DNA of 64,000 nt from Argyresthia goedartella (taxonomy: Eukaryota; Arthropoda; Insecta; Lepidoptera; Argyresthiidae): contig OX463807.1 of NCBI GenBank assembly GCA_949825045.1, positions 38,894,749 to 38,958,748 of the forward strand, read 5' to 3'. This document shows, piece after piece, positions 43,221 through 53,576 of this stretch. Every line of letters starts with the position of its first letter. The first letter of the stretch is position 1. The notes beneath the pieces are model-generated. The model worked only from the letters and a program-made list of their open reading frames with translations, searched no databases and was not told the DNA's origin. The position numbers and the translations under genes were made by a program.

Positions 43221-43692
43221 CAGTGTGATTCTTCATAAACTGGACATATTAAATAAGGTTAAAGAGGACCCTATTTTATCGACAAAAAAATGTTATTTTT
43301 TTTACAGGCATTTGATTTTCGTGAACCATGCACCAATTGCAAAAAATTATATAACTTCGAACTTGATGAGGAGCAGGCAGTATTGCCAGTTACAAAAAAA
43401 ATCTGAAAAAGTGTTAACTGCTTACTAAAATTACGCTTTGTTTTTTAACAATTGTGATTTTGCGACTATTTTTTTTTAGTAATTGTAGTTTAATTCAGAA
43501 TTTGGTCCCCAATAAAGAACTTTCATATGACAAAATATTATTCTCCATCTCATTAGCTTTCAAATAGCACCTACACTATGTTTCTAAGTTAAAAATAAGG
43601 GGAGTGGGATTTTTTTTTAAACATTTTTTGTCGATAAGATAGGGTCTTCTTTAACCCTTATTAATATGTCCAGTTTATGAAAAATCACACTG
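43221..43692. mobile_element. 472-bp MITE with ~70-bp TIRs
   Basis: It starts CAGTGTGATT and ends AATCACACTG, with TA on both sides (43219-43220 and 43693-43694). The TIRs extend about 70 bp with scattered mismatches (for example ttaaataagg against ttaataaggg). The interior is AT-rich and non-coding. TA duplication suggests a Tc1/mariner-type mobiliser. Nested in the hAT. Confidence 0.88.
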
Positions 43693-44772
43693 TATACAAA
43701 ATATAAAAGTTTAAAATTTAATATAATAATTTTTATATAATAATTTAGTAATAGGGTTTTATGACTATTATTTTGTAGCTTTTTTTAATATGCGTCTTTT
43801 GACATCCTAAACATTCACGTAGCTCTAAAACTCACCAACACCATGGCGAATTCGGAGCGATCGGGAGTTCATAATTCTCTTATTTTTATTGCACACATAT
43901 AATTCAAATAACAAGACATAAATCAAAACAGTGTACAAGGACGAGCTTATCTCTAGCAAGAGAACTCTTCCAGCAAGCCAAGTTAAGATGTTAAAGGTTG
44001 AGTTCGTAACACGGACCCTAATAATAATATTTCGTTTGTCATGCTTCAATGAAAAGTAAAAAAATATTGAAAGCAAGAAAGTATTTATTCGTTCAATATG
44101 AACTGTCCTTGTAAGTTAAACACTGTTATTAATTGGCTTTATAATTTCTAAATGGTGCGATGGGAGCAGAACTTGGGCCAGGAGTTGCGAAATCCTCTTC
44201 CGTATCAGTAGACAAATCCGATTTAGAATCACTGCTGTCTGAGCTGTTGTTGGTATTTTAAACTCATTCATCCGTAATTTCATCGAGGGGTACCCGGTTT
44301 CACACGACGATGCACGTTAAATAACTTTTGTGCGCGACTGTATGTATTCCAGGAAACAGCGTGTGTGGGCGGGGCGGGGTAGCGGGGGACAGAGAGAGAG
44401 TGACAAAGCGCATGCATGCGCACGTGAGAGAATAGCGCCACCGCGTTACTATGATGACGCGAAGAAGTAGTTGTTGCTATCAATCAATGAAAAGTAAACC
44501 TTAATGTACAAGAAAAAAAGCTTAATTTTGTATAGCAGACTGAATCAATGAACTAGCGGTTCGCAACCAATTAGCTACTTAAACGAATATCAACTAAAAG
44601 TAGCCTGTATCGTCCGAGGAAAACGCTCAATTTTGTATGGCAAAGAGAATTAATGAACTAGCGGTTTCATTCGAATTTGAAAACCAGTTATCGATTTTTT
44701 CGGATTCGAATCTTAATATTAGCAGTATCAAACCATTCGAATATATCAATCATTCACAATCGCCCATCGTTA
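43693..44772. other. hAT right subterminal region
   Basis: Non-coding. It contains the second copy of the GC-rich segment (about 44330-44460). A short direct repeat of the type caattttgtat.gca...aatgaactagcggtt lies at about 44523-44560 and 44629-44665. Confidence 0.5.
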
Positions 44773-44780
44773 CCATATAC

Positions 44781-45469
44781 CTATTGATAAATTCCTTCAA
44801 GAAGAAAAGGGATAGAGGATGGAAATGACCTCGACAATTTGCTGCGTATGATTGGCTGTCTGGTTGTGGAGCGTTTCCGTGACTATACTCACGGTGGTTT
44901 GGAGCGACATCTACAGAACCCGGAGGTACTTACCCGAGTGTTCACGAAATTCGCCGAACAATTTCTGATCGTTTTTGACGTTTCGTTCGACGACGATACT
45001 TTGCGGTTTATTTATGCACTTTGTACTGCGCTTTGTAGGTGTTTGTGTTCCGTTTTACGTTCCCGACCGTAGATTGGCGCTAGTGTTCCTGCGGTGCGAA
45101 AAAGAACTACGTATCCGAATATGACCGAGTGTCACACATGACTTTTGCCGATTGTGTCCGATCCAAGTGTTTACGGAAATACACGAGTGTTATTTACGTG
45201 AAGTGCGTAGCGTGTTGACTTTCGTTCCGACGCCATTACAAGCAGAATACCTTTTGTGACGCCATTTTAACTTTGTCTATTTGTTTAGAATTAGACGCCA
45301 TTTTTGTACCTTAAGCATTTTTACATTTGTATACAGTAATTATTGCACGATATTGCAGAAAAACTATAAAAACTGTGTAATATCCATCCTTTGTGTTTTA
45401 TAACTTGGATTAATTTAACATTGAAGTTGTTTTGTGATAAAACATTCGCTGTTTTGTTTTGTGTAAAAA
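44781..45469 (+). other. BEL-2 leader, part 2
   Basis: Resumes after the hAT target duplication and runs to the gag-pol ATG. No recognisable product in the short open frames. Confidence 0.6.
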
Positions 45470-48400
45470 ATGTCGAAGCCAAAGGATAGCGCGATAAAGC
45501 GACTGATCGCTGCCCGTGGCCAATGCAAAGGCGTAATAACTAAGATGCAAACCTTTGTGACAAGTGATGAAGCTCGTTCAAGAGATTACGACTCTTTAGT
45601 AGTGAAAAGAGACCGGTTAATTAAGTCGTTTCAAGAATATGAAACCCATAATATCGATATTCAATCATTGCTCACTGAAGATTCTGAGCCTGATACAGAA
45701 AATTTTGACGAAATAGACGATAGATATTGTTCAGTGTTAGCAAAATTAAACTCAATGATAGCTGCTTTGCAACCAGAGCCGGGTCAGTCGAATCAGAACC
45801 CAAAGGGTGGGAAATGTCAAAGGCTCCCGAGGATTAATATTAAAGAGTTTAATGGAGATACAAGTGAGTACATCCCATTCATTAATATGTTCACCTCTGT
45901 AGTAGACAATAATGAATCATTATCCCCATGTGATAAACTGTATTATTTAACCACTTATTTGACAGGTGAAGCCTTAGAGGTTATAAAACATTTACCTTTA
46001 ACAGAAGCTAACTATATTGTAGCTCTAAATTTATTAAAGCAAAGATTCCACAATAAGGTCAAAATAATTTCCCACCACGTCAATGCTATACTAGATTTAC
46101 CTACTATTAAAAAACCAAGTGCTGCCAGTATACGTGGATTGTTATCACAAATTAGACAGCATTTGAGTGCGCTTGATAGTTTGCAACAACCAACAGAAAA
46201 ATGGGACACTATATTAGTTTGTCTACTTCAAAAAAAGCTCGACTTCTATACAGTCAGGGCCTTTTATCTTGAAAAATGTAGTGTAAATGAAATGCCTTCA
46301 TTAGACGACTTGTTGACATTTCTAGAGGGTCGCGCGGTTGCCCTTGAGACGGCGACAAGCAAAGATTCGCAACCTGAGCAAAAGGAGCGCAAGTATGTGG
46401 TCTCCTGTGCCGCTACTGCAACTGCTGCAAATAAGCAGAAGCAGAAGTCCGTCTCTGTGAAGCAACAATGTAAGTTTTGCAATTCTTTTCATCGATTATA
46501 TGCCTGTTCAAGTTTTAAATTAGCTGCAGTAAAGGATAGGTGCGATTTTATACAAAAGCATAATATATGCAAGGTGTGTCTTAATGAACATCCAAAAAAT
46601 GTAAATTGTAAGTTCAATTTTAAATGTATGGTTTGTAAAAAGGCCCATAATACATTACTGCACGAAGATCATAATGAACAAGGCTCGAGCCCGCAGGGGC
46701 CCAATGGCCCGCAGGTTTCTCTTTATTGCAAGGCTAATAAGGATGTGCTTTTACCTACTGCTCAGGTTCTGGTTGAATGCAGCAATGGGAATCAGATCCC
46801 GGCCCGTGCCCTCCTCGACACAGGAAGTCAAGTCTCATTAGTCTGTTCGGATTTTATTAAGAAAATAAATTCAAAAACTTATTCTGATAATAGCACTGTC
46901 GTGGGAATATGTCAGGGTATCAAAAACATAAATGAAAAGACTCAGCTGACTATTAAGTCGCGCTTGAATGATTTTAAATTGTCAGTCAATTGTTCTATTG
47001 TCAATAACATAACAAATAGTTTACCACAATTTAAAATTGATTCTGATATTTTGGATCTTAGAAATAGTTTGCAATTAGCGGATACAAACTTTCATGTCTG
47101 TGCTCCTATCGATATTTTATTGGGGTGTGATGTATTTTTTCAGGCTCTGAAAAACCAGCCGCTCCAGCTTAAAGAGCAAGGGCCATACCTACTCGAAACT
47201 CAATTTGGCGGAATATTGGCGGGGTCTGTTCCTGGATGCAACTTCACATCTCCTCGGGTTAGTTTTTCTATCAACTTCTCTGACCAAGTAGGTGACAATG
47301 TTCATAATGATCCTTTATCCAGCTTAGACAAAAATATTAAAAAATTCTGGACCGCCGAGACGGTTCCTGAAATTTATTCAGAAAAGAGCTCTGAACAGGA
47401 GCTAGCTGAAAGCATTTTTAAACAGTCAATAACTCTAAAAAATAATAGATTCACTGTTGCTTTACCATTAAAGCAACCGATTACTGAGATCTATCTCGGC
47501 GATTCATTTTCAGCTGCCTTACAGCGTTTCTATAATCTTGAGCGCAGATTATTAAAAGATAATAAACTGTATCAAATGTACAGGGATTTTATAAATGAAT
47601 ACATAGCTTTGGGCCATGCCCAGCCCTATGATATTTCAAAATATGATATAGATAAGGATGGTGTGTTTTTTCTCCCCCACCACCCTGTTTTCAATGAAAA
47701 CAGTCAAACAACAAAGATGAGAACTGTTTTCGATGGCAGTCTTAAGACAAAAAATAATATCAGTTTGAATGATGTTCTATTAAATGGACCTATAGTCCAA
47801 AACGAACTTTTCGATATACTTATTCTGTTTCGTTTGCCAAAATATATTCTACTATGTGATATAAAGCAAATGTTCAGACAGATATTAGTTGACCCTCCAT
47901 ATAGGGCCTTGCAAAATATTCTCTGGAGAGAATCTATTAATGATCCAGTGCTTTGCTTGCAGCTTAACACTGTTACTTACGGGTTAAAATCCTCGTCATA
48001 TCTTGCCACGCGATGCTTGAAAGAGTTAGCAGAACGTTTTAAAGACCGATATAACTTAGCTTCTTCTGTCTTGCTTTCACAAACCTATGTTGATGACGTA
48101 CTTACTGGGCATGATGATGTGAACACATTAAAAGAAATAAAGAGACAGTTGATAGAATTGCTAGGCCTGGGAGGTTTTCAGTTGCATAAATGGGGTTCTA
48201 ATAATGCTATGCTATTGGATGATGTACCCTCTAATCAATCTCCAGTGAAAGATGTCGATATGAGCAAAGATAATGACTTTATAAAAACTCTAGGCTTGCG
48301 CTATAACGTTAAGTCAGATGATTTCTACATCAGCTGCTCAGAGAGCAACGTAAATACAACTAATACTAAGAGGCAGGTTTTGTCTTTCATAAGCAAGATT

Positions 48401-50692
48401 TTTGATCCCCTGGGATTGGTAGGACCAATTGTTATGTCAGCTAAGCTTCTAATGCAAAATATTTATAATGCTAAAATCAGTTGGGATGAGGAACTACCTA
48501 AGGAATTAAATGACCAGTGGATAAGCTATGCTAATGGTTTAATTGAAATGTCATGCATTCAAACAAAAAGGCATATAAATGTAAAGGGTGCTAGCCAGGT
48601 AGAGTTAATCGGATTTGCTGATGCTTCGTCCAAAGGCTATGGTTGTTGCTTGTATGTCAGAGCTATTTTTGCTGACGGTACGATAAATGTAAACTTGCTT
48701 TGTTCCAAATCAAGAGCAAATTCGACTAATAATGATTTAACTACACCACGCAAAGAATTGAACAGCGCATTATTATTATCAATGCTTGCTAAAAGAGTGC
48801 ACAACACATTATCGACACAGTGTGATATTATAAAAGTATATCTATATCTTGATTCGCAGATCGTGTTGGCGTGGCTTAACATGGAACCAGTGACGCTAAT
48901 GCCGTATGTCGCGAACAGAGTTATCAAAATAAAAGATCATACAAAAAACTGGCCGTGGTTCTATGTTAAGACCATGGAAAACCCTGCCGACTGCTTGTCG
49001 AGAGGTATGGAGCCTCGCGCCTTGCAAGATCTTGATTTGTGGTGGCATGGCCCACGCTTTTTGCATGAGCAGAAATATCAGCATGGTAATGCAGGGCGCG
49101 AGACTCCGCCTCTGGTAGAGGTACCTGAAATAAAAAAGCAATGTCAAAATAATCCAAAATGTCATGACGTTTGCAACACGGTAATGCATACTATTGATGA
49201 GTTAAAGATTTTCAGTCAATATTCTGATTATAATAAAATGAAGCGAGTAATTGCTTACGTAATGAGGTTCATAAACAATTGTAGAACAAAAGATGTCACT
49301 AGCAGACAGTCAGGTGAACTGATGCCAGATGAATTAGAAAATGCTTTGTTTACTATTGTAAAGTACGACCAAAAAAGGCATTATGCTGATGAAATCTCTT
49401 GTTTAAAATCAAATAAACCCATGAAAGGACCACTTTCATCATTAAATCCTTTCATAGGTAGCGATGGGCTATTGAGAGTTGGTGGCAGGCTTCAGAATTC
49501 GGAGCTCTCTTTCTCGCAAAGACACCCAATTATTCTTGCTAAGGCGTCTCATATAACGAGTCTTATAATTTGGAATGAGCATAAGAATCTGATGCATGCC
49601 GGGCCAAAATTATTGCTTTCTTCATTAAATCAAAAATTTTGGCTAATTAATGCTGTCAGACAAATAAAAAATGTAATCCACAAATGCTTAATATGTTTTA
49701 GGCTAAAAGCCAAGGCAGCATCTCAATTGATGGGCTCTTTGCCACCACAAAGAGTTCGTGTATCCAGACCATTTGAGAAGGTGGGCATAGACTATGCTGG
49801 CCCATTCAATATAAAGTTTGCACGAGTAAGGAAGCCTGTAATTTTGAAAGCTTATGTTCTAATTTTCGTGTGCTTCGTGACGAAGGCTATTCATGTGGAA
49901 TTGGCTTCGGACATGACCACACAGACATTTTTGAATTGCTTAAAAAGGTTCATAGCGCGTAGAAACAAGCCTTCCCAAGTGTTCTGTGATAATGCGGCCA
50001 CATTTAGGTGTGCTAACTCGAACTTACAAGAACTGTATAAACTACAGTCTTCCACAGCCCACCAAAATGCAGTGACAAAATTTTCAGCTAATCAGGGCAT
50101 AACTTTTAAATTTATTCCAGCATACAGTCCTGTATTTGGTGGATTGTGGGAGGCTGGCGTCAAAAGTTTAAAGTACCATATGAAAAGGGTCATAGGTACT
50201 TGTGTACTCACATATGAAGAATTTAACACGGTAATTATTCAAATTGAGGCTATTCTAAATGCCAGGCCGTTGACCCCTATGTCATCGGATCCATCAGACA
50301 TGACGTACCTAACGCCAAGTCATTTTTTAACTGGTGCTCCTATTACCAGTTACCCAGAGCAAGATCTCACTAACATTCCAACCAATAGACTTAGTTTCTG
50401 GCATCAATGTAGTCAGTTACAACAAAACTTTTTTAAACAGTGGCACAAATGCTATTTAAGCATGCTACAAAATAGACCTAAATGGAAAAATCAAACTTTT
50501 AATATAAAGGAAGGAATGTTAGTGCTTCTTAAACAGGATAATGTTAACCCCTTTGACTGGCCTACAGCGAGGATAGTGAAATTGTACCCAGGAAAAGATA
50601 ACAAGGTACGAGCATTTGATGTTAAAATGCCCAATGGCCATGTCATACGCACTAGCATTACCAAAATATGTATTTTGCCAATAGATGAGTAG
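45470..50692 (+). CDS. BEL-2 Gag-Pol polyprotein, intact
   Basis: One uninterrupted frame of 1740 codons from an ATG (aaaATGTCG) to TAG. It supplies every retrotransposition protein. Residue positions follow. A Gag-like (DUF1759-type) region spans about 110-300 (EFNGDTSEYIPFINMF, then YYLTTYLTGEA). Cys-His knuckles begin at Cys334 (CKFCNSFHRLYAC, CKVC, CMVCKKAH). The aspartic protease has LLDTGSQ with Asp450. RT has LLCDIKQMFRQI and YVDD at 873-876. RNase H starts with FADASSKG (Asp1051). The integrase has Asp1441 (IDYAGPF), Asp1507 (FCDNAATF) and Glu1561 (WEAGVK). A DUF5641-like C-terminus (KEGMLVLLKQDN...ARIVKLYPGKD) follows. It matches BEL-1 domain for domain. With identical LTRs this is the best candidate for an active element in the window. 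Confidence 0.95.
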   Translation: MSKPKDSAIKRLIAARGQCKGVITKMQTFVTSDEARSRDYDSLVVKRDRLIKSFQEYETHNIDIQSLLTEDSEPDTENFDEIDDRYCSVLAKLNSMIAALQPEPGQSNQNPKGGKCQRLPRINIKEFNGDTSEYIPFINMFTSVVDNNESLSPCDKLYYLTTYLTGEALEVIKHLPLTEANYIVALNLLKQRFHNKVKIISHHVNAILDLPTIKKPSAASIRGLLSQIRQHLSALDSLQQPTEKWDTILVCLLQKKLDFYTVRAFYLEKCSVNEMPSLDDLLTFLEGRAVALETATSKDSQPEQKERKYVVSCAATATAANKQKQKSVSVKQQCKFCNSFHRLYACSSFKLAAVKDRCDFIQKHNICKVCLNEHPKNVNCKFNFKCMVCKKAHNTLLHEDHNEQGSSPQGPNGPQVSLYCKANKDVLLPTAQVLVECSNGNQIPARALLDTGSQVSLVCSDFIKKINSKTYSDNSTVVGICQGIKNINEKTQLTIKSRLNDFKLSVNCSIVNNITNSLPQFKIDSDILDLRNSLQLADTNFHVCAPIDILLGCDVFFQALKNQPLQLKEQGPYLLETQFGGILAGSVPGCNFTSPRVSFSINFSDQVGDNVHNDPLSSLDKNIKKFWTAETVPEIYSEKSSEQELAESIFKQSITLKNNRFTVALPLKQPITEIYLGDSFSAALQRFYNLERRLLKDNKLYQMYRDFINEYIALGHAQPYDISKYDIDKDGVFFLPHHPVFNENSQTTKMRTVFDGSLKTKNNISLNDVLLNGPIVQNELFDILILFRLPKYILLCDIKQMFRQILVDPPYRALQNILWRESINDPVLCLQLNTVTYGLKSSSYLATRCLKELAERFKDRYNLASSVLLSQTYVDDVLTGHDDVNTLKEIKRQLIELLGLGGFQLHKWGSNNAMLLDDVPSNQSPVKDVDMSKDNDFIKTLGLRYNVKSDDFYISCSESNVNTTNTKRQVLSFISKIFDPLGLVGPIVMSAKLLMQNIYNAKISWDEELPKELNDQWISYANGLIEMSCIQTKRHINVKGASQVELIGFADASSKGYGCCLYVRAIFADGTINVNLLCSKSRANSTNNDLTTPRKELNSALLLSMLAKRVHNTLSTQCDIIKVYLYLDSQIVLAWLNMEPVTLMPYVANRVIKIKDHTKNWPWFYVKTMENPADCLSRGMEPRALQDLDLWWHGPRFLHEQKYQHGNAGRETPPLVEVPEIKKQCQNNPKCHDVCNTVMHTIDELKIFSQYSDYNKMKRVIAYVMRFINNCRTKDVTSRQSGELMPDELENALFTIVKYDQKRHYADEISCLKSNKPMKGPLSSLNPFIGSDGLLRVGGRLQNSELSFSQRHPIILAKASHITSLIIWNEHKNLMHAGPKLLLSSLNQKFWLINAVRQIKNVIHKCLICFRLKAKAASQLMGSLPPQRVRVSRPFEKVGIDYAGPFNIKFARVRKPVILKAYVLIFVCFVTKAIHVELASDMTTQTFLNCLKRFIARRNKPSQVFCDNAATFRCANSNLQELYKLQSSTAHQNAVTKFSANQGITFKFIPAYSPVFGGLWEAGVKSLKYHMKRVIGTCVLTYEEFNTVIIQIEAILNARPLTPMSSDPSDMTYLTPSHFLTGAPITSYPEQDLTNIPTNRLSFWHQCSQLQQNFFKQWHKCYLSMLQNRPKWKNQTFNIKEGMLVLLKQDNVNPFDWPTARIVKLYPGKDNKVRAFDVKMPNGHVIRTSITKICILPIDE

Positions 50693-51282
50693 GAGTAGGT
50701 AGATTGGTAAAAAAGTAAATAAAATAGGGTTTTTTTTTGTGTATTAGTAATTTAGTACCTATATAGACTTGTGTTTATTTTTGTTTAGGTAGGTAAAGTT
50801 ATTATGAATAGGCAAGCGATTGTTTCTTTTCATGGCCTGGCCAAGTTGTACTTCCTTTAAGTAATTAAGTACAGTAACAAATTGGTATGTACTTTGTTTA
50901 GTTATAAAGTGTTTTTTGAACTTTAGGTACATACAATAAGGGAAACATTTAAGTACCTACACTTACATATTTACTTTGTTCAGTTTTAGGCTGAACATTG
51001 ATAAATACACTAAGATAAATATTTAAGACCTCAACTAATAATTTTAAGTTGTAGTTTCTGCATGAAAGTAAGTATAGTAAGATAATTTCTTGCTCAATAT
51101 GAGTTGTTGTTTTTAAATATAATACAGTATGATAAAATATAAAATATACTTACTATAATTTCTTGCTTATTAAGTGTCTAACTAGAAAATTAAAGATATA
51201 AATGTGTAAAACTTAAACATTATTTTGTAGAGTACGGGGTTGCGATTTTTACCACTTTTTTCATTTTCGCCCCCCCGCAATA
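50693..51282 (+). other. BEL-2 3' untranslated region
   Basis: Non-coding and AT-rich. Directly before the 3' LTR is CGCCCCCCCGCAATA. This position holds a C-run rather than the G-run (GGGGGGAATA) of BEL-1, so the polypurine tract is unclear. Confidence 0.6.
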
Positions 51283-51472
51283 TGTTCGAATCTTCACAAA
51301 AATGTCAGTACTGTCACTTCAATATAAGTCGTTCGTGTTACAAGACCTATAGTCCTTGTCTCAAAACTAAGTGATTGTATAATAACAGTTTTATATTGTG
51401 CCTATGGAAATACATACAATCCATTCAATCCATGTGTAGTTTAAATTACTCATCTGAACCAGAATACGCACA
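51283..51472 (+). repeat. BEL-2 3' LTR
   Basis: 190 bp, identical by eye to the 5' LTR. Followed by CTGGC. Confidence 0.94.
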
Positions 51473-51477
51473 CTGGC

Positions 51478-52212
51478 TTACAGTTCAATTTAAAGCAAAG
51501 GTGACAGGTTTTTTTTACCTCAACCAAAAATAGCGGTGTTTTACGCAGGCTAATAATGTCGAAACTTTTTTTTGTTCGTCAGTTGTACGGACAAGTGGTC
51601 TAAGAAAGGGGATTCCATTGTCCAGCAGCGGGACACAAAACAAGCTACATAAAAAAAAGTTGCATGGAAATATTGGGTTATGACGTCCATAGCACATTGT
51701 TGTCAAAAAGTGGTATTTTTGACAGGAAATTATGTTTTTATAATATAACTGCTGAAAACCTGTGAACCGCCCGCGGTTAGCTATTTGCAAGATAATTAAT
51801 ACATATTTGCTTATTTTTAGTTGTAATTGATGGTCTTCCTTAGCCTAGGAACCTGTCCTGATTTCTAATACATTCATATTTGTTATAATTAAAGAGATCC
51901 CTCTTATTAGTAATAAATAATTAAGTACAAATACAGTCATGTGATGATAAAATTCTTATTTATAAGCTAAGTACGAAATAAGTCTAAAGTAGTATTGTAT
52001 CGTTATAACGTGAGATTTAAGTTCATTTTAATGGCTTTGAGCTGTATTTTAACATGTCCATTGGCATTGTTTAAATAAATAAGTTGTTATTTCAAATACC
52101 AAGTTTCTGCATTAATCAATCCCATTTTAAGAAACATGAGGGCAAGTCACAGTACACTATTTGAACCGGCAGAAACACTTCTCCGAAAGATCAAGCCGAA
52201 GGCACAGAGCTG
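51478..52212. other. No gene seen
   Basis: AT-rich non-coding sequence flanking BEL-2. Confidence 0.4.
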
Positions 52213-52508
52213 AAATAGAACCGTTTTCCACCCAGTAGGTAAGAAAACTATTAATTCAGGTCTTGCTGAGGCTTGACCTGACCTCGTTGAGGTACTAAAA
52301 GCAACAGCGTGTGCTTCGCGTTGTCTCCGCCCGCGCCGGCAGGCAGCGGGGTACGGGGAGGCACCCCGCAACCCGCGCTCTGCGGGTTCATGAATGGATG
52401 GTCGTGAGGCGGAATTATCAAATGATTGTGTAATCTCCTTAAGGTCAAGCCTCGGCAAGACCTGAAATAATAGTTTTTATCCCTTCGGGGTGGAAAACGG
52501 TTCTATTT
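52213..52508. mobile_element. MITE with ~65-bp inverted ends and GC-rich core
   Basis: The left arm (aaatagaaccgttttccacc...caggtcttgctgaggcttgacc) is mirrored by the right arm ending ggtggaaaacggttctattt. The core (about 52320-52390) is GC-rich. Open frames across it reflect composition. No target duplication was settled. Confidence 0.75.
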
Positions 52509-52798
52509 ATGTTTTTTCCTTCGCTACACGGACCCCTTCTACCCTGTATACGTACTTGTCTTGACTATAGTTAAGGGGGCATATTTACTCATGTCCTAAT
52601 ATTTACCTGGGTAGTGCTGACAAGCTACAATCAACATGAAAAAATCGAAGTTCTCGAAAGAGAACGTAACCATACAGTGAAATCAGTAACAACAAGTGAC
52701 ATTTGCGAAATTAACCAAGTTGTCAGGCCGCTATTAATTAAGAAACTGATTGACTAAAGGTTAGGTACTGCATAACGTAACATGTTAACTAATTAACT
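52509..52798. other. No gene seen
   Basis: Unassigned sequence. Confidence 0.35.
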
Positions 52799-53080
52799 AA
52801 TTCAAATTCAAAATTCTTTATTTTATTTAAATATCACCATATTATGTCCTCTTACGTACATTGGACTACTGTGGGAGCAGAGGGCGAAGAGTTCCCACAG
52901 AGCATTGAATATTGAGATATCTGTGATAGTTACTTATATAATATAGTAATTAATATAGTTTGCGCCGGGCCTGGGATTACTTAGAGGAATCTCCTTTAAG
53001 AAAAAAGGAGTTAAAGACTAAATTACTCAATCCTTTTAATTTTTGGATAGGGTGTTAAAGAGTTAAATTTTCTGAAAATA
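52799..53080 (-). mobile_element. Jockey-like LINE 3'-end fragment
   Basis: The plus-strand tail ttcaaattcaaaattc marks the 3' end. The block gtacattggactactgtgggag (52855-52876) is the reverse complement of the 3' UTR block near 6139-6159 of the LINE at 5432-6232. Short, non-coding copy. Confidence 0.6.
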
Positions 53081-53576
53081 GACTATAACACCTCAGAAAA
53101 ATCACCATATAACAAATCATCCCTGTTAAATTATCATTACACACAGTGTATTATGTACTACACAAAACGTTACATGTTGACAAATTTCCCAAAAGCGTTA
53201 CAATGAAGCCGTTCTTTTTTTGTTTTTATAATAATTTATCTCCTTTACTAAACAGTAAACAATGATAAAGGCCCTACAAAGGGTATAATGCCTTCTTTCG
53301 GAAAAAAAAGTTATTTGTGCAACAAGAGAGCAAAGTTCATTTTTGCTGCGAGTGCTTGTTTGAGTCCCGAGTGAGCGAAGGATTCTATATTTGAACCACG
53401 AGCGTAGCGAGTGATCCTACTTTAGAATCCTGAGTGAGCGAGGGAACCAAGGCACGAGATGCAAATAATTTTGGTCTCGTGCTGCACATACAACTTTTCA
53501 TTTCAGCAATGAGAACATACCAAAAAAGAGAATGAAAAATACAACATTAAAAAATTAAACGAAAAACATGACGACT
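53081..53576. other. Non-coding; dispersed repeat
   Basis: 53340-53480 contains internally repetitive phrases (gagtgagcgaagg, gagcgtagcgagtg, gagtgagcgaggg) typical of a lepidopteran-type dispersed repeat. No gene. Confidence 0.4.

Larger units (their letters stand above)
38753..44772 (-). mobile_element. hAT DNA transposon, putatively autonomous
   Basis: A 6020-bp element flanked by a perfect 8-bp duplication CCATATAC (38745-38752 and 44773-44780), diagnostic of hAT. The ends read TAAAGATGCGCGATTGTGAA (left) and, reverse-complemented, TAACGATGGGCGATTGTGAA (right). These are imperfect TIRs with two mismatches. It contains an intact 635-codon transposase on the minus strand and a nested 472-bp MITE. 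It also has long AT-rich subterminal regions. At about 42780-42940 and 44330-44460 related subterminal segments recur (gacagagagagtgacaaagcgcatgc, then cgcgttactatg). Confidence 0.93.
38163..51472 (+). mobile_element. BEL/Pao LTR retrotransposon BEL-2 containing a nested hAT
   Basis: Identical 190-bp LTRs (38163-38352 and 51283-51472; TGTTCGAA...ACGCACA) are bounded by a 5-bp target duplication CTGGC (38158-38162 and 51473-51477). The 13,310-bp span includes a 6020-bp hAT transposon plus its 8-bp duplication in the leader. Without these it is about 7.3 kb, normal for BEL/Pao. gag-pol is one intact frame. LTR identity implies very recent insertion. Confidence 0.95.

Noticed and set aside
44839..45072. 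A 77-codon frame upstream of the BEL-2 polyprotein
   Set aside because: It lies in the untranslated leader, with no known BEL accessory protein resembling it.
52147..52458. A 103-codon minus-strand frame rich in Arg and Ala
   Set aside because: It spans the inverted arm and GC-rich core of a MITE. The composition explains the open frame.
53340..53480. Short repeats gagtgagcgaagg / gagcgtagcgagtg considered as a CRISPR-like array
   Set aside because: The units are irregular, there are no unique equal-length spacers, and the context is clearly eukaryotic repeat DNA.
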